DNA of 64,000 bases, from the NCBI GenBank assembly GCA_003963305.1, contig RXJR01000015.1:1-64000 (forward strand). The letters are read 5' to 3'. Shown here one piece after another: positions 33,488 to 42,406 of this stretch. Made by a program: the position numbers and the translations under genes. Each line of letters starts with the position of its first letter. Within the stretch, counting starts at the first letter, position 1. This stretch comes from Candidatus Melainabacteria bacterium. GTDB lineage: Bacteria; Cyanobacteriota; Vampirovibrionia; Obscuribacterales; Obscuribacteraceae. The notes under the pieces were generated by a model. The model did no database searches, had not been told where the DNA came from, and was given only the letters and a program-made list of their open reading frames with translations.

Positions 33488-36373
33488 ATGAAAAGTCCCC
33501 TTTTGCTCGCCGCACTCAATGCGGTGTATTTCGGCGTCGCTGCCGCGTCTGCAGCCTGGTGCGTTCACACATACGGACTCAGCACACCTGCGTCGTACAT
33601 GGCAGGTGCAACGCTCTGCGTCTACGCATTCCTCGCTGCAGCCTCACTCGTAACACTCATTCCGAGACGACCTGGTCCAGCAAAACCTGCAGCGTCGCTT
33701 CAGCCGCATACAAAAGTGTTGATTCGCGCCGCATTCCTCATTCTGCCGATAGCGTATTTTGCCTATATCGCTTCTTTCTATTTTGTAGAACGAACATATC
33801 GCACCATAGGTGGTGTCGACCGGTATGAAGCATTTTCCGCCCTCGAGCTATCGCTTTTTGGCAAAGAAGTATGCACTCCTTTTAGACCCTATTCAGCGAG
33901 TTGTAACACGTACTTCACCGTCACCTTCGCAGACTGGGTAAAGCACCAATGGCATGCCCAGGAGACGAAAAATCCTTACAAGCTCGTATGCCGATTCGAT
34001 GTCTCGAAAGATGGAACAATCAAAAACTTGAAAGTGCACAAATCCTCCGGCGACAAAAATTGCGATCGCGCCGCGCTTGCTGCTCTTGATTCAGTGGCCC
34101 CACCTCTGCCCCCAGATGCTCCTGACCGAATGCTGATCGAATACACATTTGGCTTCAGTGGCGTCGAGGACAAATGGCCAGTTTTTGAAACAGAAACGAT
34201 AACGCCGGCTCAAGACAAGTTTCTGTTTGAGCAAGGAGATCGTGCCAATTTTCATTGCGATTACCCTCGCTCTAGAAAGCTCTTACTGCAATGCCTTGAG
34301 GAGAGACGTTTGCGATTCAAAAGTGGCGCTCCAGAGCTAACTGAAATCTTGGTTGCGGTGGCAAAACTTTATTGCCGAATGGGTCTTATACCGGAGTCGG
34401 AAAAATACTTTGAAGAGGCCCTTACTAACGCTCAGTTTGAGCAAAAGCAACATCCAGAAGCCGTTATCACCACACTGCAGGAATATGCAAATCAGTCATT
34501 TGAATGCAAGAAATTTGACAAGGCACTCAATTTGTACAAAAAGTACTTTTCGCTGGCTCCATCATCTGCAGACCGTTCAAGTCAAATACGACTAGCTGAA
34601 TCATATTACGGAACTGGTGCACGTTACATCGCCGCAAAGGTTTTTGCGGACGTAATTCGTTCTGACGAGCAACAGGGGTCAACAGTTGATGCCCACACAC
34701 TCGAATCTGAACGCGTTTCTTTGTGCAATCAGTACGTAAAATCCGGTCATGCAGACGCTGCAATCAAACTGATGGATGAATATTTTGCTCAATACACTGA
34801 AGAGAGAGATCCAAAATTAAAAAAGGAAAAATTCGATCTGATATGCGCCTTGCATGAAACCTACAGGCAAGCAGCACCATCCTCAGCTAAAGCGAAGTTG
34901 TATACAGAAACGGTCTTCACTGAATTACTGCGAATTAACCACCCGCTCAGCGAAGGGGGGAAATGGGTCAGATCTGATTTAGCATCGACATTGTTGAAAT
35001 CGGGAGATAAAGCTGGCGCTCTTGCTTTGTATCAAAACCTGGTTGCGAAGTACAGTGCTAATACGACGGACCGTGCATATGCTCTCATGCAGCAAGCGAG
35101 CTTTCTGTTTAAAACGAGAGACTACTCCGAGTCAGAACGCTGTGTCCGAGAGGTTCTCAGCATTAGGTCGAGATCCTACGCTCACGATGATGCCCGAGTG
35201 ACCAACGCAAAATTTGCGCTGGCAGCTATACTCACGGCGCAGCATAGAGAAGAAGAAGCCGCACATTTAATCGACCAAATAGCCATTCCGACGGATCCGA
35301 GGTCAGGCAATATCTGGCGACTGAGCTCTTTCTATGAGCAAACCGGGCAATTGGAACGCGCGCTTCAAATTGTCGATGGAGCTATTCGCCGATCGTACAA
35401 AAGTCTTCCCCAGAATGAGATCGCTATTCGAAGTAACCTCATCGATCGCGCACTAGATTTTTCAGAAAAATTACACGACGAAAAACGGTTCGAAAAATAT
35501 CTAAACGAACAGTACCAGACGGAAATTAAGTGCAGTGGATTAGAAAACAGATTTCCGTTGGTGAAATACTATCTTGAGCACAATCAGCTCGCGACTGCAG
35601 AAAAGCTGGCTAACCTGCAGGTGAAATACACCCATCCAAAATCTACAGATATATTTGAGCACGAGGCTCAAGCTACTGCGTTCATCCTTCTGGCACACGT
35701 CAAAGACGCACAAAAACGACGCGAAAGCGCGAAGTACTACGTCGAGAGGGCCATTGAAGCAGTCGAAACCTACGGTCGAAGCAGCGAGCATGTCACCGCC
35801 GTCGGATTATTGGCGCAATTACGAGCGAGAGAAGGCGATTTGAAATCAGCGGAAGATCTTCTGAATAGCCTGTACAAAAACGAACTAACAGATACCTCTC
35901 AGGCGGTCTGCGGGGACATCGTCTCAGGCTTCAACACAACAGGCTGCTACTTCAGTTCTGGTTCGAGCGGTCAAACTGAATACACCGAGTCTGGTGGTTC
36001 ACGGAGCGATTCAGAGATCTACGGAGATAGCGCCGACAAGTTCGAACCGACCCCAACACCGGTGCCGATGGTCTCTCTAAATTGGAACGCTGCTGTCAGC
36101 CAATATCATGAGTTTCAATTTTTGCAGGCATCAACCTTAGAGGCGCTGGCTCGAATACAGACACTTGAATCAAAGCCAGAGGCAGCTGCTAAGTCGCGGG
36201 CACTTTTATTTGACCTTGTCGAAGCTCATCTCGGGAGACATCTCGCTTCAATTCATGGCATTAATTTATGCGACATGGAAGGACTAGCGCGGGAACTGCC
36301 GAAGTCGGAACGTCAGCAAAAATTGCTTGTACGTGCGCGAGAGACTTCCAAACAACCTATTGAATGGCTCTGA
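33488..36373 (+). CDS. Membrane protein with TonB C-terminal-like domain and TPR repeats
   Basis: 961 aa from ATG 33488 (MKSPLLLAALN). The frame reaches 33341, but that extension is Cys/Pro-rich non-protein-like sequence. Three membrane segments lie near residues 3-25, 37-56 and 75-96. A TonB_C-like domain (~160-225) shows CRFDVSKDGTIKNLKVHKSSG and PPLPPDAPDRMLIEYTFGF. About 600 residues of TPR-type helices follow (~235-830), with EKYFEEAL, FDKALNLYKKYFSLAP and GQLERALQIVDGAI. The C-terminal ~130 residues are less regular, with a Ser/Gly-rich patch. TonB_C domains in such proteins often act as assembly modules and not as energy transducers. The partner is unknown. Confidence 0.82.
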   Translation: MKSPLLLAALNAVYFGVAAASAAWCVHTYGLSTPASYMAGATLCVYAFLAAASLVTLIPRRPGPAKPAASLQPHTKVLIRAAFLILPIAYFAYIASFYFVERTYRTIGGVDRYEAFSALELSLFGKEVCTPFRPYSASCNTYFTVTFADWVKHQWHAQETKNPYKLVCRFDVSKDGTIKNLKVHKSSGDKNCDRAALAALDSVAPPLPPDAPDRMLIEYTFGFSGVEDKWPVFETETITPAQDKFLFEQGDRANFHCDYPRSRKLLLQCLEERRLRFKSGAPELTEILVAVAKLYCRMGLIPESEKYFEEALTNAQFEQKQHPEAVITTLQEYANQSFECKKFDKALNLYKKYFSLAPSSADRSSQIRLAESYYGTGARYIAAKVFADVIRSDEQQGSTVDAHTLESERVSLCNQYVKSGHADAAIKLMDEYFAQYTEERDPKLKKEKFDLICALHETYRQAAPSSAKAKLYTETVFTELLRINHPLSEGGKWVRSDLASTLLKSGDKAGALALYQNLVAKYSANTTDRAYALMQQASFLFKTRDYSESERCVREVLSIRSRSYAHDDARVTNAKFALAAILTAQHREEEAAHLIDQIAIPTDPRSGNIWRLSSFYEQTGQLERALQIVDGAIRRSYKSLPQNEIAIRSNLIDRALDFSEKLHDEKRFEKYLNEQYQTEIKCSGLENRFPLVKYYLEHNQLATAEKLANLQVKYTHPKSTDIFEHEAQATAFILLAHVKDAQKRRESAKYYVERAIEAVETYGRSSEHVTAVGLLAQLRAREGDLKSAEDLLNSLYKNELTDTSQAVCGDIVSGFNTTGCYFSSGSSGQTEYTESGGSRSDSEIYGDSADKFEPTPTPVPMVSLNWNAAVSQYHEFQFLQASTLEALARIQTLESKPEAAAKSRALLFDLVEAHLGRHLASIHGINLCDMEGLARELPKSERQQKLLVRARETSKQPIEWL

Positions 36374-36498
36374 CCACAGCTAGACTATTTGAAGCTTAAC
36401 CATCAAAATAGATAACTTGTAGCTTAAGGTGAGAAACCTCAAGAGTGAATCAAAAACGATTGCGGAATTCTCGGAAACTTGTTCACTGGGGGGAATCA

Positions 36499-37155
36499 AT
36501 GAAGCCTACATCTATGTTGAAATGCGCGATGAGATGCCTGATTATCGCTGGATGCTTGTTGCTGATGGCGCCGTACTCGGCAAGTGCAAGACCCTATTTC
36601 ATAAGCTCGGTCGCACGTGATGGAGGACAAGCAACTTTCCGTCCTGCCGACCAACGAGAATTTCGCGCACTTGATTTCGTTCCCTCATACTATCTCCAGC
36701 CTCCTCAAAACCCATCGAGCGCGACCGTTGGACTGAACGTTGAAGGACGATTGCGCGATGCCGGTAACTTCCAATTTCTTAGTTTCAAATATTTTGTTCC
36801 GCAAAACGCGCCAAATCTGAATCCCGAATTGGATGTTCTGATTCAAACGTCCGACGGCTTTACTCGCTTCACGACCGTAACCGGCAACCAAACAAATTTG
36901 GTTGGCACCACGCCAGTACGCGACCCTGGTCTCGGAAGTATTGCGAGTATTTACGCCGTTGACATTAGGTCCACTGACTTCCAGCCTTCGTTTGCAGCAA
37001 ACACTCTGACAGTAGAAAGAATCGAAGTTCAGTATTCCGGAAACCGGCTTTTTCGCATCGGTTCACTCGACATCTTTGGTCAAAAGCGCTCGATTCTCCG
37101 TGATTATTTCTCGTACAGAACTGAGCCGGAAACGCAATTCTTACTTAACAAATAA
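36499..37155 (+). CDS. Secreted hypothetical protein (218 aa)
   Basis: ATG 36499 is chosen because GGGGGG precedes it by 6 nt and it starts a clean signal peptide (MLKCAMRCLIIAGCLLLMAPYSASA, cleaved before RPY). The mature part is beta-rich, with repeated IAS/ISS and FRI/FTT strands and no Cys. It may be a jelly-roll-type domain, judging from VDIRSTDFQPSF and FRIGSLDIFGQ. No family recognised. It ends 9 bp before the convergent AbiEii gene. Confidence 0.72.
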   Translation: MKPTSMLKCAMRCLIIAGCLLLMAPYSASARPYFISSVARDGGQATFRPADQREFRALDFVPSYYLQPPQNPSSATVGLNVEGRLRDAGNFQFLSFKYFVPQNAPNLNPELDVLIQTSDGFTRFTTVTGNQTNLVGTTPVRDPGLGSIASIYAVDIRSTDFQPSFAANTLTVERIEVQYSGNRLFRIGSLDIFGQKRSILRDYFSYRTEPETQFLLNK

Positions 37156-37164
37156 CTGCATCAC

Positions 37165-38034
37165 TCAGCAAACCTTCAATCGTGGCAACAATGAAATAAA
37201 GAAGTCGGTGGTCCAAAGGTCTACAGACTGAGGATCTTTCACGAATGGAAGAACGTCACGTTTTGCAAGCTCAATGTCAACTTGAGAGAACTTCGACTCC
37301 AAAAGATTGACGAGATCTGCTCGGGTCAGATCTCGATCGGCGTTCCACGACCTTGTCTGACAAAGTCTCTGCTTTAAGTGAGCCAGATGCACCGGCGTGT
37401 CACGACCCAAATACCAGACGAAATCATAGTAGTCGCGGCCCTTCACTCTACCGCTTCCCCAGCCGCGTTCAAGCAGCGCGTGTATTTTGCCCGCAAACAA
37501 ATCCGGTTGTTTGTAAGTCCTGACCGAAAACGGAATCGGCTGCAAGAGAACTTTCGCTTCCGTTTCGAAATCACCAGGCGGATTAGTGTCAACTTCGAGC
37601 TTGATTTTTAGAACATTGCGAGGCGCAATCTGATCGGCAATTTCTCTCGGCACATCAATCTTCAAGAAGTGCTCCTTCGTGTCAGCTTTGATAAAAGCTG
37701 AATCAATAGCGGTGTCTATGTTCTTGATTTTTTCTGCAATTTCAACGTTGAAATCCATTGCAGAAAGTTCAGCACCGATGGCGTCAAGATAAGGTTGCAG
37801 CTCAAAGTCACGATCTGGTACCAGCAAAGAAAAATCCATATCCTCTGAAAATCTATCGAGACCATATAGAATTCTCAAAGCTGTGCCACCATAGAAAGCG
37901 GCATGCTCAAAGAACTTCGCTCGCCACAATCCGAGCAACGCAATCTCTTGAATAATTTCCTTCATCGCATTCTCGAAATCCTGACGAGTTACGCAGTTAT
38001 ATTTTCTCAGCATTGAATCAGTGGCCGGATTCAT
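37165..38034 (-). CDS. abiEii: AbiEii-type nucleotidyltransferase toxin
   Basis: 289 aa. The PF08843-like core is FEHAAFYGGTALRILYG followed by DRFSEDMDFSLL (Asp-x-Asp metal pair), with the downstream KIHALLERGWGSGRVKGRDYYDFVWYLGR block near residues 185-215. AbiEii toxins are nucleotidyltransferases that act on tRNA in studied relatives and cause abortive infection or addiction. It overlaps the antitoxin gene by 4 bp. Catalytic motifs look intact. Confidence 0.88.
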   Translation of the reverse strand: MNPATDSMLRKYNCVTRQDFENAMKEIIQEIALLGLWRAKFFEHAAFYGGTALRILYGLDRFSEDMDFSLLVPDRDFELQPYLDAIGAELSAMDFNVEIAEKIKNIDTAIDSAFIKADTKEHFLKIDVPREIADQIAPRNVLKIKLEVDTNPPGDFETEAKVLLQPIPFSVRTYKQPDLFAGKIHALLERGWGSGRVKGRDYYDFVWYLGRDTPVHLAHLKQRLCQTRSWNADRDLTRADLVNLLESKFSQVDIELAKRDVLPFVKDPQSVDLWTTDFFISLLPRLKVC

Positions 38035-38666
38035 AGCACCTCCAAAATTCTTGCAATCGAAGCGCTTTTATAATGCTTATTGAGATGCGTTAGTCGACGG
38101 ATATCGAATCTTTCAAGTTGCGTCGGATCGATCCGAAGATCGGCGACAAGAAATTCCCTCGCTGAATCAGGACTGTCAATATTCGGCACGTCGTTTAATA
38201 CAACGTAGTCGCACAAAGCTTTTTCAGGCGTGGCAATCAAAACGGGATGAGCCGAATCGACCCAGATTTGTTCAATTCCATGCGGGTACTTAGCGGCCGA
38301 AAGATAGCGGTAGGTAAAGCGCCCTATTGGAGTATCGAATGTTTTATTCTTCTTGGGCGTCACGCTGGTAACCACCTCAACACGCTCCGGGATAAAACCA
38401 GTGAGCGAAAGTGCGTACTCAAGAGAAATGCAAGACGGACCGTAAATGAGATTAGCTAGCGTTTCCTTACAAACCGGGTTGCGTCGCAATTTCGGACCGA
38501 AAACATACAGACCCTTTTTGACCCGAAGAATGTTGCCAGACTTCAACAGCTGATTAATTTTCTGACGGACAGCCTGATACGGCGAAAGCGCAGAGCTTAT
38601 GAGCAGATGGTCAAATTCATCCCGCCCAATCCGCTCCCGCAAATCTATAAGATCGACCTTCGCCAT
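38031..38666 (-). CDS. abiEi: AbiEi-type antitoxin / transcriptional repressor
   Basis: 211 aa, ATG 38666. An N-terminal winged-helix (residues ~1-60, QKINQLLKSGNILRVKKGLYV) is followed by the AbiEi core (SCISLEYALSLTGFIPERV, PIGRFTYRYLS, IATPEKALCDYVVLND). AbiEi proteins neutralise AbiEii and repress the operon by binding inverted repeats. Four alternating half-sites lie immediately upstream (38678-38760), fitting this role. Confidence 0.88.
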   Translation of the reverse strand: MAKVDLIDLRERIGRDEFDHLLISSALSPYQAVRQKINQLLKSGNILRVKKGLYVFGPKLRRNPVCKETLANLIYGPSCISLEYALSLTGFIPERVEVVTSVTPKKNKTFDTPIGRFTYRYLSAAKYPHGIEQIWVDSAHPVLIATPEKALCDYVVLNDVPNIDSPDSAREFLVADLRIDPTQLERFDIRRLTHLNKHYKSASIARILEVL

Positions 38667-38677
38667 GGTCTTTTCGT

Positions 38678-38760
38678 CCAGTAAGTTAGCTTAATTCTAA
38701 CATACTGGCACTTATTTAAGACAATTCATCCAGTATGTCAGGAAAAATCTAACATACCGG
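38678..38760. promoter_or_regulatory. Four-half-site operator of the AbiE module
   Basis: 12-bp half-sites alternate in orientation: CCAGTAAGTTAG (38678-38689), CTAACATACTGG (38697-38708), CCAGTATGTCAG (38730-38741) and CTAACATACCGG (38749-38760). They form two imperfect inverted repeats. The second pair extends outward into AATTCATC/GATGAATT. The first pair lies 12 bp from the abiEi ATG. A TAGAAT-like -10 (minus strand) overlaps the second half-site. Confidence 0.8.
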
Positions 38761-38811
38761 ATGAATTGGCTACAGCACTCCGGAGAAAATTCTGCTCCCT
38801 CAAGCGAGAGC

Positions 38812-38839
38812 GTATACAAACCCAGCGAGATGTATACAA
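38812..38839. promoter_or_regulatory. Two GTATACAA sites (GntR/FadR-type operator)
   Basis: GTATACAA at 38812-38819 and 38832-38839, 20 bp apart and in the shared context GAnnGTATACAA. They lie 40-67 bp upstream of the GntR gene. TNGTATACNA-like palindromes are the usual targets of FadR-subfamily regulators, so autoregulation is likely. Confidence 0.6.
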
Positions 38840-38878
38840 TTTCTTATCGCGCAAACCAAGCCAACAAGGTCCACCTTC

Positions 38879-39520
38879 ATGTCAAAGCCGTTAACCGTTC
38901 CCCGCCGTCAGGAGACATACGATGTTATCCGTGACCGCATCATGAGTGGTGCTCTTGTCCCTGGAGCGCGGATAATCGAATCCACTCTATGCGAAGAGCT
39001 TGGCGTCAGCCGCACTCCGATGCGTGAAGCACTCTTTCGCCTTGAGCAAGATGGGCTCGTGCGCCAGGAGCCTGCTCGTGGTTTCTCGGTCATGCCTCTC
39101 AGTGCGAGGGAAGTGCGGCAGATATATCCAATCATATGGACGCTCGAAGTTCTCGCGTTAAAAATCGGGGCAGACAACGTAGACACAACAGAACTTCAGC
39201 GACTCAACCGCAGTCTGACCAGAGCGACCAATCCAGAAAAACAACACGCTTTAGATGACAAATGGCACGAGATTTTGATTGAGAGTTGCAAAAATAAACG
39301 CCTATTGCAGCAGATTCAACTTTTAAAACATGTGGCTCATCGCTATGAACTAGCCTACATGCGCCATTCAAAAAAATTGGACACATCGATAGATGAACAC
39401 GAAGCGATTCTCACAGCGATCGCAAGTGGTCAGGCGACAGAGGCGCAGCTTCTGCTCGAAAAGCACTGGCGCCGCGGCATGGAGACTCTATTAGACTGGC
39501 TGGATTGGAGGGATGAATAA
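38879..39520 (+). CDS. GntR-family regulator, FadR (FCD) subfamily
   Basis: 213 aa, ATG 38879. The winged helix-turn-helix occupies residues ~10-75, with the GntR signature YDVIRDRIMSGALVPGARI and ELGVSRTPMREALFRLEQDGLV. The C-terminal FCD-type all-helical ligand domain follows (~85-210), including HEAILTAIASGQATEAQLLLEKHW with its His ligand. It overlaps the downstream threonine-synthase-like gene by 8 bp, so it probably controls that enzyme's operon as well as itself. Confidence 0.9.
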   Translation: MSKPLTVPRRQETYDVIRDRIMSGALVPGARIIESTLCEELGVSRTPMREALFRLEQDGLVRQEPARGFSVMPLSAREVRQIYPIIWTLEVLALKIGADNVDTTELQRLNRSLTRATNPEKQHALDDKWHEILIESCKNKRLLQQIQLLKHVAHRYELAYMRHSKKLDTSIDEHEAILTAIASGQATEAQLLLEKHWRRGMETLLDWLDWRDE

Positions 39521-40763
39521 AATGAATGGTGCGAGTTTGAAGACAGGAAGTCCTCCCTCGATAATCAAATCGGCTCAGAATCCAAATCTTACGGGGCTGA
39601 AATGCTTACGATGCGAGAGACTCTATTCACTGGATGATCCGCACATCGACAGCGGTTTAGGGTGCAAAGACTGCTTGCAGAAAGGTTTCCCTGTATCTCT
39701 GTATTGTGTCTACTCTGAGAGTGCGCGCTTGACTGTAGAGAATAACGAATCAGGAATGCATCAATTTGTGAGCATGCTTCCTTATAGCAACTTCCCGTCG
39801 ATTGGCGAACGAAGCACAGGGCTCGCGCAAATCGAATCACTGGCTTCAGCCATGGGTGTCGCCTCTGTTGCAATCAAGAACGAAGGGCAAAATCCAACTG
39901 GATCACACAAAGACCGCATGAGTCCGTTCGCAGTTGCTAGAGCAATATCGGCAGGATTCACGAAAGTCATTGCCAGTTCCTCAGGAAATGCGGGAGCGTC
40001 TCTTGCGGCATACGCGGCCCGAGCCGGTCTCGAATGCTGCATCATCTCCGCACCTGATATAAGCGAATCATGGGCAACAGCAATCAAACTCACCGGAGCT
40101 CACCTGCGACTGGTTCCCAGCCACGAGCGCTGGCCGTTGATGCAGCGATTGGTGCAAGAGGAAAACTGGTTTCCTGTAACAAACTTCCATGCCCAGCCGA
40201 TTGCTAGCAATCCGTTTGGCATCGAAGGATATAAAACCGTCGCCTACGAAATTGCTCTTCAGTCGCGCGACAAAACTCCGACCTTGATTTTGATACCTAC
40301 TTGCCGCGGAGACCTTTTATTTGGACTTTATAGAGGGTTCGTCGAAGCTATGCAGGCAGGGCTGATACGTACGATACCGCGACTGGTGGCAGTCGAGCCT
40401 GGAGATCGTCTTAAAGATGCACTTGAGGGAAAAGATTACCGGCAGCACTTCACGGTGGATGACAATAACATGGCATCGATTGATGGCGACACGGTAACCT
40501 ACCAATCAATTCAAGCGCTTAAGAACACTAAAGGCGGTGCAATCTGTGTCAGCTCGGAAGAAGCATCTTCGGCTCAGGGTGAACTAGCACGCAACGGCTA
40601 CTACGCAGAGATGTCTTCCGCCGCATCGCTTGCCGGACTTCACAAACTTAAGAGAAATAATAAATTGTCGGCTTCTGACCGAGTAGTACTTATTGCAACC
40701 TCGCACGGATACAAGCAATTACCTGAAGATACAGCAGCTGTTACGAATCGAACCTGCAACTGA
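39513..40763 (+). CDS. Threonine synthase-like PLP enzyme (fold type II)
   Basis: 416 aa. An N-terminal rubredoxin-like Cys pair, CLRC...CKDC (~residues 29-55), is typical of long threonine synthases. The PLP lysine is in NPTGSHKDRMSPFAV (~125-140), followed by the phosphate-binding loop ASSSGNAGASLAAYAARAG. The C-terminal half has VAVEPGDRLKDALEG and ATSHGYKQLP. It could be a true threonine synthase or a relative acting on another O-phospho or hydroxy amino acid. Co-translation with a GntR regulator suggests a dedicated catabolic or salvage role over housekeeping, but this is inference. Confidence 0.82.
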   Translation: MNKMNGASLKTGSPPSIIKSAQNPNLTGLKCLRCERLYSLDDPHIDSGLGCKDCLQKGFPVSLYCVYSESARLTVENNESGMHQFVSMLPYSNFPSIGERSTGLAQIESLASAMGVASVAIKNEGQNPTGSHKDRMSPFAVARAISAGFTKVIASSSGNAGASLAAYAARAGLECCIISAPDISESWATAIKLTGAHLRLVPSHERWPLMQRLVQEENWFPVTNFHAQPIASNPFGIEGYKTVAYEIALQSRDKTPTLILIPTCRGDLLFGLYRGFVEAMQAGLIRTIPRLVAVEPGDRLKDALEGKDYRQHFTVDDNNMASIDGDTVTYQSIQALKNTKGGAICVSSEEASSAQGELARNGYYAEMSSAASLAGLHKLKRNNKLSASDRVVLIATSHGYKQLPEDTAAVTNRTCN

Positions 40764-40776
40764 CTGTTTGCTGGTG

Positions 40777-41796
40777 TCACTTCGATGTGTCTTGCCACAT
40801 CGGTTCACTCTCACCAGGTGCACCAGCGTTTGATGGCGCAGATGGTGCCTCCTGCGCGGAAGTAGGCATAGCTCCTCTTGTAACCTTGCCGTTCTCGTAG
40901 TGAAACATGCCTGGCGGCACTGTCGTGCTGGTTGTAGACGGCGAGAGCACGCCATTTGGGGAAGAAGTCCCATTCGATATCGTGGATGAATTCTCTTTCG
41001 ATATAACCGCAGAGCTCTGATTCGATCGTATGGACGAATTGGCACCACTTTCATCAGGCGAAATCGAGGTAACAGGCTGAATTTTCGATGACTGTCCCAG
41101 AAGTACCATCAGGAGTATTGCGCTCAAGAGTGATATCACACCAAGTACGGAGAGAGAAATCATTCGCAGCTTGCGTGAAACTTCTCTCGGACATTGCCGG
41201 GTCATGAACTTTCCATCAGTGCGCAGATAGAACTTCGGCTTTTTCAAATTTTCGCGCTGGAAAACAATCGCCGCAGCCGGCTCTTGCTCCAGACCTTCGA
41301 AATCATAGATTGCAGTCTGACAAACGCCGCATGCACGATATCGCTCTTTCCTATTGGATGCGTCTGTCCATGACCATTTGCATCCGCTGACTTTGCCATC
41401 AGCAACAATCGGTTCAATCAATTCGACTGGTTCTTGCGCTCGTTCCTTCGCTATTTCAGCAGCCTTATGCTCGAGACGATTAGCTGACTGCGATACAGCC
41501 TGAAACAACAAGGAATGATCGAGCATCGTCTTGGCTACATATCTGGCAGACTTAGCCGGCTGCATGTCAGGCGAAGGAACAGCCTGCTCCTGCAGCGTTT
41601 TTGCAACGCGCCGGTTCGACTTCTTAGGAATGTGAGAAATATCCAACATCGTTCGCGCGACACGTCGTTCCGGGGCATCCGCATTCGATTTCGCATTTGA
41701 TACCGAACTGCTCTGATCCGACTGTGCACGCGGCTCCACAGGCTCGGGTGTGCTACTGTCGAGCGGCGGGATCGGACCGTCTGGTGCTTCGCTCAT
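40777..41796 (-). CDS. Membrane protein with repeated VA(R/K)T(M)LD motifs and a half zinc ribbon
   Basis: 339 aa. The N-terminal ~100 residues are disordered and contain a motif three times: RRVARTMLDIS, RRVAKTLQEQ and RYVAKTMLDHS. A central ordered domain (~135-205) has CGVCQTAIYDFEGL and FMTRQCPREV (three Cys, possible metal site). One membrane segment (~208-232) follows, then a Ser/Asn/Thr-rich external tail. No family recognised. The repeated Thr motifs look like phospho-sites or docking peptides. It is convergent with the PLP enzyme gene. Confidence 0.72.
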   Translation of the reverse strand: MSEAPDGPIPPLDSSTPEPVEPRAQSDQSSSVSNAKSNADAPERRVARTMLDISHIPKKSNRRVAKTLQEQAVPSPDMQPAKSARYVAKTMLDHSLLFQAVSQSANRLEHKAAEIAKERAQEPVELIEPIVADGKVSGCKWSWTDASNRKERYRACGVCQTAIYDFEGLEQEPAAAIVFQRENLKKPKFYLRTDGKFMTRQCPREVSRKLRMISLSVLGVISLLSAILLMVLLGQSSKIQPVTSISPDESGANSSIRSNQSSAVISKENSSTISNGTSSPNGVLSPSTTSTTVPPGMFHYENGKVTRGAMPTSAQEAPSAPSNAGAPGESEPMWQDTSK

Positions 41797-41920
41797 TTGG
41801 TTTCTCTAAGCTCCTCACAGCGAGCGGCACTAAATAACTGGTCGCTTTCGTCCTAATTATCCTTTCGACTGTGTAATATTCTACGTTACCCACCGAATCC
41901 CGGGTAGCAAAGGTGCCGGA

Positions 41921-42406
41921 ATGAAGCGCAAGTTCAAACCCAATCGCGAAAACAAGGGAGTGTCGATCGCCGAATTCGGTCCGGCTTTGATTGTTCTTTT
42001 GATCTTTTTCTTCTTCCCACTCGTTGACTTGCTTGCAGTAGGGCTGTCTTTCGGCATTTGTACCGTGCTCAATTCAAATCAATTACATGAAGCTTCGCTG
42101 GAACGATGGCAAGATGCTGCTGATCCAAATGGCACTGTGATGAAGGTTATTCCGACCACATGGGCGCGTGGTATGGGTAGGTTCGTCAGAGCCTCAGGCA
42201 CACCCCAGACAACAGTCGGTTACCGCGATGGCGACAAAAATTCTGATGACCAGATAGACAAAGTGGTCAAAGTCGAAACATCTGTGCGCTGCAATCCATT
42301 TGTGCCGCTGCCAATTCCCGTTGCGAACATTCCGGGTCTCAATGGTTCATATACGGTGACGATCTCAGCCGAAAAAACGATGGAGAACCCGGATTATGCG
42401 CCTTAA
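41921..42406 (+). CDS. TadE-like pseudopilin
   Basis: 161 aa. A short basic N-terminus leads to KGVSIAEFGPALIVLLIFFFFPLVDLL: a Glu in a hydrophobic helix (position +5-like) as in TadE/TadF pseudopilins. The C-terminal ~110 residues are periplasmic and beta-rich. It overlaps the next gene by 11 bp. TadE-type proteins are minor subunits of Flp/Tad type IVc pili. No tadA, tadB, tadC, tadZ, rcpA or flp gene lies in the window. Confidence 0.8.
   Translation: MKRKFKPNRENKGVSIAEFGPALIVLLIFFFFPLVDLLAVGLSFGICTVLNSNQLHEASLERWQDAADPNGTVMKVIPTTWARGMGRFVRASGTPQTTVGYRDGDKNSDDQIDKVVKVETSVRCNPFVPLPIPVANIPGLNGSYTVTISAEKTMENPDYAP

Noticed and set aside
31432-38760. Integrated element with att duplication of tRNA-His
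   Set aside because: I found no second copy of the tRNA 3' end and no integrase; the island idea is kept only as a hypothesis.
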